Below are positions 53,996-61,858 of a DNA stretch of 64,000 bases, piece after piece. The translations under genes and the position numbers were made by a program. This stretch comes from Pseudomonas putida (GTDB lineage: Bacteria; Pseudomonadota; Gammaproteobacteria; Pseudomonadales; Pseudomonadaceae), in the NCBI RefSeq assembly GCF_028682395.1, contig NZ_JANHLC010000011.1, positions 121,015-185,014 on the forward strand, in the 5' to 3' direction. Positions within the stretch are counted from its first letter, which is position 1; every line of letters starts with the position of its first letter. Under the pieces are notes generated by a model that was not told the DNA's origin, did not search any database, and was given only the letters and a program-made list of their open reading frames with translations.

Positions 53996-56900
53996 ATGAA
54001 CAGGATTTACCGAACGCTCTGGAATCGCACACTGGGGCTCACCCAAGTGGTCTGCGAGCAGGCCCGGGGCGCCCGTAAAGCCGGTAGCGCCCAGTTGCTC
54101 ACAGGCCTTGGGCTCAGTGCCCTGCTGAGCTCGCCGCTGGTACAGGCACTGCCCGAAAACGGCAGCGCCGACAGCCTGGCCGGCACTCAGTCGCTGGCAC
54201 TGGACACGGCCCTCGACTGGAGCTTGGCCGGCGCCTGGGCAAGCACTACCGCCCGCAGCGTCGACGTCGGCGCCGACGGCTCGCTGAAACTGAGCGGAGC
54301 AATCAGCGGCACTGGCGCCTTGAGCAAGTCGGGCGCCGGCACGCTGCTCCTGTCCGGAGCCAATACCTTCTCGGGCGCGACCACCGTTACCGGCGGCACA
54401 CTTGTGGCCGCCAGCAACAGTGCGTTGGGCACCAGCGCCGGGACCGTAACCGTCAATGGCACGCTGTCACGCCTGGAGGTCGCGAGCGGCGTGACGCTGA
54501 GCAACCAGACCCTCGACCTGAAAAACGGTGCCATGCTGCTCAACAACGGCACGATCAACAACACCCTGACCTCGACCAACTCCTACGGCGTAGGCGGCAC
54601 CGGTGCACAGGGCAACGTCGAGAACCATGGGCAGATCCGTGGGACGCGCGCCGGCGTAGGCCTGGCCGGTAACAGTACGACCAAGGAAATCAGTGTCAGC
54701 AACAGCGGAGAAACCGCCTCGATTATCGGCGCCGTAACCCCTGGCGGCGGCAGCACCGGCAATGGCATTACCCTCTCGGGCGGCTCGGCGGCCTTGCAGA
54801 TCACCGGCACCATCAGCAACCGCGATGGCGCGAAGATCAGCGGCAATACCGGCGGCTACGGCATCCAGAGCACCGACTTTGTCACCACCCATATCCTCAA
54901 CAGTGGTGGTGCGAGTATCAGTGGCGGTACCGCAGCCGTGAGCCTGGGCGGACGCAACAGCAGCCTGGGCAATACCGACGGCGCCAAGGTCAACAGCACA
55001 GGCAGCACCGTCGTCGAATTGAAGAATGGCGGCCGTGTCGAGAACGATGGCCTGGGCAGCGATATCGTCAACCAGGGCACCTCCGGCGGCGGAACAGGCA
55101 TCAATATCGCGGGCTATGCCGGCGAGGTCATCAACAGCAACGGTGCGCTGATCAAGGGCGGCATGGTGTCCGGTGTTGGCGTCAGCCTGCTCTCGGGCAG
55201 CGTGCAAAACACCGGCGGGGCCAGCATCGAAAGTGGCGGCACGGCCGTGCGCATCAGCAACAGTACAACGACCGCGACACTGCTCAACGAGCAGAGTCGC
55301 ATCACCTCAGCCACCGCCGCGGCCGTCTCCATTGCCGGCGTCGGCCAGGTGGAAAACCGCGAGGGCGTGATCCAGGGCTGGACCCGTGGCCTTACCCTGG
55401 GAGCCGGCGGCTCGGTACTTAACCAGGGCAAGAACAGCGTCATCAGTGCCGTGCGCAATGACCGCCTGGAACCACCGGTGGCAGCCTTCGGCGACAGCAT
55501 TCGTGTTACTGGCATCAGCGTGACCGGCGGCGCCGGGACGGTGGAGAATCTCGATGGCGCCACGGTCTATGGCTATACCCGGGGGATCTGGCTGGAAAAA
55601 GGCGGCAGTGTCCTCAACGCCGGCGCGGGCAGCCGCATTGAGGGCGAGCGCAATTTCGGCGTCGTGATCAGTGGCGGCACAGCGCAGTTGGAAAACCGCG
55701 ATGGCGCAGTGATCACCGGCGGCGTGACCAGCAGTTCCGCGAATGGCGCCAGCGCGGTCGTGGCGTTTGGCGCCGGCGGCGACCTGCTCAACCAGGGGCC
55801 GGGCAGCGCCATCACCGGCAATGCCGACTTCGGCGTACTGATCCAGTGCAGCTCCGGCTGCAGCTCCAGCAACCTGTACAACCTCGATGGTGCACTGATT
55901 TCCGGCGGACGCTACGGGGTTTTCCTCACCACCGACGTGCCCCAGTACACACTGCCCAACGGCAAGACCAGCACCTTGAATCCGCAAGGTGCCAACTACG
56001 CCCTGCAACTGGTCAACAGCGGCGCCGGCAGCCTGATCTCATCGGGGTACGGGGTTTATACCTCCTCCAGCCTGGCGTCCATCTACAACCTCGATGGCGC
56101 ACAGATCCAGGGCACGGTACAGGCCGTCAACCTGGCAGGCGGTGGCCTGCTGATCAATGATCGCAGCAGCCGCATCATCGGCGGCAGCGAAGGGGCGGTG
56201 CTGTCTTCCGGGGCAGCCATCACCCTGCATAACGAAGGCAGCATCTCCGGGAAAGTCGAACTGTCCGGCAACTATGCCAATACGGTTTACCTGCATGAAG
56301 GCTCGACCCTGCTCGGTGATCTGGATATTGGCGCCAACAGCGCCTCGCAGTTGATTCTCAGCGGCGACGAGCGTCAACGCTACTCCGACGCGGTCAGTGG
56401 CAGCACCCTGTTCAACGGCACACTGCTCAAGCAGGGCAACGGGACCTGGAACCTCGACAGCACCCTCAACCACCACGGCGACACGCTGATCGAGCAGGGA
56501 ACCCTGGCGGTCAATGGCTCAATCGCCCACTCCGCCGTGACCGTGCGCGACGGCGCACGGCTGGGTGGCAATGGCACGGTCGGCGCCGCCCATATCGAAG
56601 CCGGCGGCACCCTCGCCCCGGGCAACTCGATTGGCAGCCTGACGGTCAATGGTGACCTGGTGCTCGACCCTGGCGCGACATTCAGCGTGGAGGTCGATGC
56701 CAACGGCAACGCCGACCAGGTCATTGTCAACGGCGGCACGGCCTATCTGAACGGCAGCAACCTGCAACTCTCGCTGCTCTCACCTACGGCCAACTACCGC
56801 GCCGGGGTGCAGAACGCCATCCTGACCGCCGACGCCATCAGCGGGACCTTCGGCCAGGTGCTGGGCAATCCCTTTGCCTTCCTCGACTTTTCCATGAACT

Positions 56901-58006
56901 ACTCCGGTACCAGCGTAACGCAGGCCATTACGCGCAACAGCGTCCAGTTCGCCGACTTCGCCCAGACGCGCAATCAGCGGGCCGCCGCCGGAGCCCTGGA
57001 CAGCCTGGGCAATGTCGACCTGTACAACCGCGTTTCAACCTTGACCGGCGACCAGGCACCCGCGGCGTTCGACAGCCTGTCCGGCGAGTTGCATGCCAGC
57101 CTCAATACCGCCCTGCTGCAAGACAGCCACGTGGTCCGCGAGGCCAGCCTGCAGCGCTCGACGACACAACGCGGAACCGGGCAGACGTTCGATAACGGCC
57201 TGACCCTGTGGACACAGGCATCGAACGCACAGGCGCGCCTCGACGGCAACCACAACGCGGCCAGCCTGAAGCATGAGCTCAACAGCCTGGTGCTGGGTGT
57301 CGATGGCCAAGCCGGCGACTGGACCCTGGGCGTACTCAGCGGCATCAGCGACGGCTCGCTGAACCTCGGGCGCCGCGACTCGTCCGCCGACACGACCGGC
57401 TACCAGTTGGGCGGTTATGCGAGCCGCCGCCTGGGTCCGCTGAACCTGCGCCTCGGTGCCAGCCAGGCGTGGTATGACATCGACAGCAAACGCGAGAGCT
57501 GGAGCAACGAACATCAACAACTCAAGGGGCGCTACAACGCGCGGGTCTCCCAGGCCTTCAGTGAAATCGGCTACCCCATCGAACAGGGCAACAGCCAATT
57601 GGAGCCGTTTGTCGAGCTGACCCAGGTCCAGGTGAAGTCCGATGGATTCCACGAAAAAGGTGGCGATAGCCGCCTGCAAGGCAAAAGCGCCAGCAATGAC
57701 CTGACGCTCCTGGGTGTCGGCCTGCGCCACCGCTGGAAGCCGGCCGATTCGCGTTTCGAATGGTCGAGCAGCCTGGCCTGGCAACGTGCCGTGGGGCAGA
57801 CCGACACGCACCGCACCCTGGCTTTCGACGGCAGCGAAACCTTCAAGGTCGCGGGGCTCGAGGTGCCGCGCGATGCACTCCAGGCCAGCGTGCAAGGCCG
57901 CCTGGCCCTGGCGCCTGGCTTACACGCCACCCTGGGCTACAACGGCGAACTGGGGAGCGATGGACAGGCCAATGCGCTGCAGGCAGGTCTCGACTTCAGC
58001 TTCTGA
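53996..58006 (+). CDS. Large autotransporter (type Va) with ESPR signal
   Basis: 1336 aa. The extended signal peptide starts MNRIYRTLWNRTLG and includes the charged ESPR region typical of large autotransporters. The passenger (about residues 50-1030) consists of short Gly/Asn/Ser-rich beta-helix turns; one autotransporter-associated repeat is GAGTLLLSGANTFSGATTV, and another stretch near the passenger end resembles the beta-strand stack. A Cys pair (IQCSSGCSSSN, residues about 618-622) is unusual for a passenger. The C-terminal beta-barrel covers about 1060-1336 and ends ALQAGLDFSF. Function, probably adhesion or surface interaction, is not evident. Confidence 0.92.
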   Translation: MNRIYRTLWNRTLGLTQVVCEQARGARKAGSAQLLTGLGLSALLSSPLVQALPENGSADSLAGTQSLALDTALDWSLAGAWASTTARSVDVGADGSLKLSGAISGTGALSKSGAGTLLLSGANTFSGATTVTGGTLVAASNSALGTSAGTVTVNGTLSRLEVASGVTLSNQTLDLKNGAMLLNNGTINNTLTSTNSYGVGGTGAQGNVENHGQIRGTRAGVGLAGNSTTKEISVSNSGETASIIGAVTPGGGSTGNGITLSGGSAALQITGTISNRDGAKISGNTGGYGIQSTDFVTTHILNSGGASISGGTAAVSLGGRNSSLGNTDGAKVNSTGSTVVELKNGGRVENDGLGSDIVNQGTSGGGTGINIAGYAGEVINSNGALIKGGMVSGVGVSLLSGSVQNTGGASIESGGTAVRISNSTTTATLLNEQSRITSATAAAVSIAGVGQVENREGVIQGWTRGLTLGAGGSVLNQGKNSVISAVRNDRLEPPVAAFGDSIRVTGISVTGGAGTVENLDGATVYGYTRGIWLEKGGSVLNAGAGSRIEGERNFGVVISGGTAQLENRDGAVITGGVTSSSANGASAVVAFGAGGDLLNQGPGSAITGNADFGVLIQCSSGCSSSNLYNLDGALISGGRYGVFLTTDVPQYTLPNGKTSTLNPQGANYALQLVNSGAGSLISSGYGVYTSSSLASIYNLDGAQIQGTVQAVNLAGGGLLINDRSSRIIGGSEGAVLSSGAAITLHNEGSISGKVELSGNYANTVYLHEGSTLLGDLDIGANSASQLILSGDERQRYSDAVSGSTLFNGTLLKQGNGTWNLDSTLNHHGDTLIEQGTLAVNGSIAHSAVTVRDGARLGGNGTVGAAHIEAGGTLAPGNSIGSLTVNGDLVLDPGATFSVEVDANGNADQVIVNGGTAYLNGSNLQLSLLSPTANYRAGVQNAILTADAISGTFGQVLGNPFAFLDFSMNYSGTSVTQAITRNSVQFADFAQTRNQRAAAGALDSLGNVDLYNRVSTLTGDQAPAAFDSLSGELHASLNTALLQDSHVVREASLQRSTTQRGTGQTFDNGLTLWTQASNAQARLDGNHNAASLKHELNSLVLGVDGQAGDWTLGVLSGISDGSLNLGRRDSSADTTGYQLGGYASRRLGPLNLRLGASQAWYDIDSKRESWSNEHQQLKGRYNARVSQAFSEIGYPIEQGNSQLEPFVELTQVQVKSDGFHEKGGDSRLQGKSASNDLTLLGVGLRHRWKPADSRFEWSSSLAWQRAVGQTDTHRTLAFDGSETFKVAGLEVPRDALQASVQGRLALAPGLHATLGYNGELGSDGQANALQAGLDFSF

Positions 58007-58034
58007 GCCGTTGGCATCGCTATCGCCGCACACG

Positions 58035-58064
58035 AAAACGCCCCGACTCAGCGGGGCGTTTTTT
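58035..58064. terminator. Bidirectional terminator between the autotransporter and permease genes
   Basis: AAAACGCCCCG (58035-58045), loop ACTCAG, CGGGGCGTTTT (58052-58062) and further Ts. The A-run and T-run make it work for both converging genes. Confidence 0.92.
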
Positions 58065-58088
58065 ATCGGCGCATCAGCTCGACAGCCA

Positions 58089-59345
58089 TTACCAGCTCGC
58101 CGGCAACCAGCCCAGCGCGCCGCAAATGGCATACGCCATGCTGCACAGATAGAGCACCACCACGGCCACCTGAATCGCCGGATGGGCAATCCAGCCACAC
58201 TGCCAGGCCGGGGTAAGGTCGCCATTCTTGCGTGCCGAACGCAGCATCAGGATCGGCATGATCGACAGGATCACACCGCTGAACACACCCGCGAAATACA
58301 GGGCGCTGACAAAGCCGACCATACCGCTGTACGCCAGGATAAAGGGCGGAACGCAGACAATCGCCAGCACCATCAGGCGGGTCTTGGGGTTGCTCTCCGA
58401 ACCCAGGCTCTGGAACTTGTCGAAGATGTTGGTCAGGAAGCTGCCACCCAGGCCCCAGTACGAGGTCATCATCGCGCACAGCGCAAAGGTGTTGGCGGTG
58501 TAGAACGCCCACTGCCCCAGCGCCTGCCCCCAGGCCAGGGTCGCCACTTCGCTCTGGTTTTCCAGGCCGGTCAGGGAGATCACCGACAACGGCACAATGG
58601 CCAGCAGGATAAAGGTGATGACCATGCCGGTAATCACCGCCACCGGCAGACGCTTGGGATCATGGGCAAAACCACGAGCCATTTCCGGCACCACGTACTG
58701 GGCCGAGAAACAGAAGACCGCAATATTGAACACCGGGATCATGTAGACCCAGTCACCGTCCAGCAGGCGGGCAAACTCGGTGTTTTCATTGATCAGAGTG
58801 GCAATCACCAGGACCAGGGTCATGCTGACCATGCCGATACTGATGAACTTCTCGCCCTTGCCGATGGCTTTCAGGCCGAGGTAGAGCACCAATGCTGCCG
58901 GCAGGAAGAACAACAGGCTACCCAACGCCGGGCTGATGCCAAAGAACGCGCTGAGGATCTTGCCGCTGCCGCTCATATAGGCAATCAACGCGCCGATGCT
59001 GTTGACCGCGACCGAGAGAAAGATTGCCCAGGCACCAAAGGAGCCGACATAGCGCTGCGCCAGGCCACTCAACTGATGATGGCGACGAGTACGCAGGGTG
59101 GTTTCCGAGACATAGAGCATGGAAATGGTGGTGAAAATACCGGCCACCGCCAGCCAGAACAGCAACGGCATGTAGCCGGCCTTACGGCTGGCATAGGCCA
59201 TCGACAGCACGCCCGCACCGATATTGGTGCCGACAATCATTGCCACCGCCTCGACAAAGGTCAGACGTTTGACTTCCAGCCCGGATGACTCGCCAACGAG
59301 CTCCTGGCCAACGTCGCCGGAAACGGCATGGGGGGTATTGCTCAT
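58089..59345 (-). CDS. Aromatic amino acid permease (HAAAP family)
   Basis: 418 aa with about eleven hydrophobic segments. Family signs are EAVAMIVGTNIGAGVLSMAYAS (in part) near the start and VPEMARGFAHDPKRLP in the middle. It belongs to the Mtr/TyrP/TnaB group of proton symporters for tryptophan or tyrosine; which substrate is used cannot be read from sequence. The ATG at 59345 is preferred over the GTG at 59351. It is convergent with the autotransporter. Confidence 0.88.
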   Translation of the reverse strand: MSNTPHAVSGDVGQELVGESSGLEVKRLTFVEAVAMIVGTNIGAGVLSMAYASRKAGYMPLLFWLAVAGIFTTISMLYVSETTLRTRRHHQLSGLAQRYVGSFGAWAIFLSVAVNSIGALIAYMSGSGKILSAFFGISPALGSLLFFLPAALVLYLGLKAIGKGEKFISIGMVSMTLVLVIATLINENTEFARLLDGDWVYMIPVFNIAVFCFSAQYVVPEMARGFAHDPKRLPVAVITGMVITFILLAIVPLSVISLTGLENQSEVATLAWGQALGQWAFYTANTFALCAMMTSYWGLGGSFLTNIFDKFQSLGSESNPKTRLMVLAIVCVPPFILAYSGMVGFVSALYFAGVFSGVILSIMPILMLRSARKNGDLTPAWQCGWIAHPAIQVAVVVLYLCSMAYAICGALGWLPASW

Positions 59346-59828
59346 GAACACTTCTCGCTATTTATAGTTATTGCGGTATCCGCGCAGCGGTCGCTCTCAA
59401 GGTCGCTGCCTGTCAGCCCAAACTTCGAGCAGCGCGCAAAATATCACACACAATGTTCAAAATAATATCCAAGAGTGCTAGCCATTCGTCTTAAGCCCGC
59501 CACGAAGAAACATTCAGAAACCCTTATTTAGAGCGTTCCGCCGTAAATAGCCCGTCGATCCCGCTCGATTAGAGCGGGCGCGCACGCGATTCACGGCCCC
59601 TTACCCGTTCAAAAAAACACCCACTGCGCGAGCCCATCGCGAGCAAACTCGCACCCGCTCAAGGGCGCGTACAAGCGCGCCACATCCGGAATATTCGGAA
59701 TGACCCCCTGATTTAATTTCGCTTGTACGACCCGATGTTTCCTCGCTTAGATAAGCCCCGCCAGCGACGCTCCCGACGACCGCGATGGTCACCTTCGAGC
59801 GCCCACCTCCAGCAGAGAAACGATCGCA
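59346..59828. other. Intergenic region between permease and hglS with a REP-like element and dyads
   Basis: 483 nt without a credible gene. It holds a perfect stem CCCGCTC/GAGCGGG (59560-59578), a degenerate REP unit (ATCGCGAGCAAACTCGC, 59636-59652) and a palindromic GAATATTC inside TCCGGAATATTCGGA (59685-59699). No clear promoter for either gene is recognised. Confidence 0.6.
59636..59652 (-). repeat. Degenerate REP element
   Basis: ATCGCGAGCAAACTCGC matches the core of fluorescens-type REPs (ATCGCGAGCAAGCTCGC) with one change. It appears single, without the facing partner seen at 38589-38647. Confidence 0.6.
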
Positions 59829-61229
59829 ATGAACCCAGCAGATTTCATCAGCCGCGATACGATAAGAGCCGATTTTTCCCGCGCCATGTCCGCGATGTAT
59901 CGACATGAGGTACCGCTCTACGGGACGCTGATGAGCCTGGTTGCCCAGATCAACGCCCAGGTCATGGCCGAACGGCCGGACATCGCCCACCGCCTGGAAA
60001 GAACCGGGGAACTCCAGCGTCTGGACAGCGAGCGGCATGGTGCGATCCGGGTCGGCACGCCCACGGAACTGGCGACCCTGGCGCGGTTGTTCGCGGTGAT
60101 GGGCATGGAGCCGGTGGGCTATTACGACCTCACGCCGGCCGGGGTGCCCGTGCACTCCACAGCCTTTCGCGCGGTCCATGAAAGCGCGTTGCACATCAGC
60201 CCGTTCCGGGTCTTCACCTCATTGCTGCGCCTGGAGGTCATCGAGCCCGCGTCACTGCGCGAATTGGCTAAAGCCACATTGGCCAAGCGCAACATCTTCA
60301 CCCCCCGGCTGCTGGAACTGATCGAGCAGTGCGAAACACAGGGCGGACTGACCCCGGCCGAAGCCGAGGTGTTTGTCGCCCAGGCCCTGGAAACCTTTCG
60401 CTGGCACGACAGGGCCACCGTCACCCTGGCCCAGTACCAGCAACTGGCTGCACAACACCGGCTGATTGCCGATGTCGTGGCCTTTCGCGGCCCGCATATC
60501 AATCACCTGACGCCGCGCACCCTGGATATCGACCGAGTGCAGGCCGAAATGCCGCGCCAGGGCATCACCCCCAAGGCCGTGATCGAAGGACCGCCGTCGC
60601 GCCAGTGCCCAATCCTGTTGCGCCAGACCAGCTTCAAGGCACTCGACGAACCGATCAGTTTTATCGACCAACAGGGCAACGAGCGCGGCAGCCATTCGGC
60701 CCGTTTCGGTGAAATCGAACAACGCGGCGCCGCCCTCACACCCAAGGGGCGCGCGCTCTACGACCGTTTGCTCGACGCCTCGCGGCAAGCCCTGGGCGCT
60801 GCCCCCAACGAAGCCAATGCCGAGCGCTACAACGCCCTCCAGCAACAGCACTTCGCCGCCTTCCCCGACTCGCTGGCCGAAATGCGTGAGCAGGGCCTGG
60901 CCTACTTTCGTTATTTCGTCACGGACAAGGGCCTAGCCAATCACGGCACACCGTCGGCAACCGATCTGCAGGCGTTGATCGCAAACGGCAGGATTACCTT
61001 CGAGCCGCTGGTGTATGAAGACTTCCTGCCTGTCAGCGCGGCCGGCATTTTCCAATCCAACCTGGGCGATGACGCTCAGCGCTCATTTGCCACGCGCGCT
61101 AACCGGGAGAGCTTTGAGCACGCCCTTGGCCGCACCACCCTGGACGAACTCACACTCTATGCCGATACCCAGCGGCGCTCACTGGCCGAGTGCGCGGCAA
61201 AACTACGCTTGAAGGCACTGTCGGCTTGA
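59829..61229 (+). CDS. hglS: 2-oxoadipate dioxygenase/decarboxylase (D-2-hydroxyglutarate synthase) HglS
   Basis: 466 aa DUF1338 iron enzyme. In P. putida HglS turns 2-oxoadipate into D-2-hydroxyglutarate, the last committed step of D-lysine catabolism. The residues reported for that enzyme are present: His70 and Arg74 in SERHGAIRVGTP, His226 in GPHINHLTPR, and a Glu near 295 in RFGEIEQRG. The protein is a full-length single domain. No other lysine pathway gene is next to it. Confidence 0.92.
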   Translation: MNPADFISRDTIRADFSRAMSAMYRHEVPLYGTLMSLVAQINAQVMAERPDIAHRLERTGELQRLDSERHGAIRVGTPTELATLARLFAVMGMEPVGYYDLTPAGVPVHSTAFRAVHESALHISPFRVFTSLLRLEVIEPASLRELAKATLAKRNIFTPRLLELIEQCETQGGLTPAEAEVFVAQALETFRWHDRATVTLAQYQQLAAQHRLIADVVAFRGPHINHLTPRTLDIDRVQAEMPRQGITPKAVIEGPPSRQCPILLRQTSFKALDEPISFIDQQGNERGSHSARFGEIEQRGAALTPKGRALYDRLLDASRQALGAAPNEANAERYNALQQQHFAAFPDSLAEMREQGLAYFRYFVTDKGLANHGTPSATDLQALIANGRITFEPLVYEDFLPVSAAGIFQSNLGDDAQRSFATRANRESFEHALGRTTLDELTLYADTQRRSLAECAAKLRLKALSA

Positions 61230-61858
61230 TGGAGCCACCCACATCTCTGTCGCGCCCCGGCTCAGGCCGCCTGAAACCGTACGGTTGACGGCGCCTGGGA
61301 GCTTCAACCGCGAGGGCGCTTCACCTGCATATCCGCTTATTTCGCCAGACCAGCATTGCGCTGGCCATCACTGCCGCCCCCCATCCCCGATACTGGCCCA
61401 GTCGCTTGAGCGTACAGATACCGGCTGGGGCAGAGACCAGGACCGGCCCGAGGATATCGAGGTCAACGCCATATTCGCGAAAAATGACACCGCAGCGATG
61501 TTTCAAAACATTCGTGGCCGCCACGTAACGCGGGACAAAAATCTGACGATCTTGGCGACGCTCGCGTCTACGGATTGGCGAGATCTGTCGAACAACGACA
61601 CATAAGAATCCTCTTATTCTTATGAGCAATAGAGAATTCACTTACAACACTTGTGCAACCCGCTGACACCAGCATTCACGTAGTCCAGAAGGATTTTTCA
61701 ATGTAGGAAAATATCCTTCCGCAATGTTTAGCCAAACACCATGACCTTGACCCCACGGTCAGCCCTCCTAGGATGCGCACCTGCAAACCCCGGCACTTCG
61801 CTATTAGCGTGCTTTCGCGGCGAAGCTCCAAGGCATTCCCAGCATCCAAGGACCTCCA
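61230..61858. other. Intergenic region upstream of the second autotransporter
   Basis: 629 nt. Two inverted repeats stand out: CATAAGAAT/ATTCTTATG (61601-61624) and a 12-bp dyad with one bulge, GAAGGATTTTTC/GAAAATATCCTTC (61688-61719). Two overlapping frames of about 106 codons (61285-61605 + and 61321-61641 -) have no family likeness and are not called. Confidence 0.6.
61601..61624. promoter_or_regulatory. Perfect inverted repeat upstream of the second autotransporter
   Basis: CATAAGAAT (61601-61609) and ATTCTTATG (61616-61624) are exact complements with a 6-nt centre, about 235 nt upstream of the start. The TAAGAAT...ATTCTTA pattern recalls RcsB-type boxes, but the spacing differs and this is only a likeness. 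Confidence 0.4.

Noticed and set aside
54300..56500. Tandem DNA repeats in the autotransporter passenger
   Set aside because: Short Gly/Asn/Ser-rich turns recur in protein but the DNA is not arranged in exact tandem units.
61285..61641. Two overlapping frames of about 106 codons on opposite strands
   Set aside because: Neither resembles a known family, and the two overlap each other.
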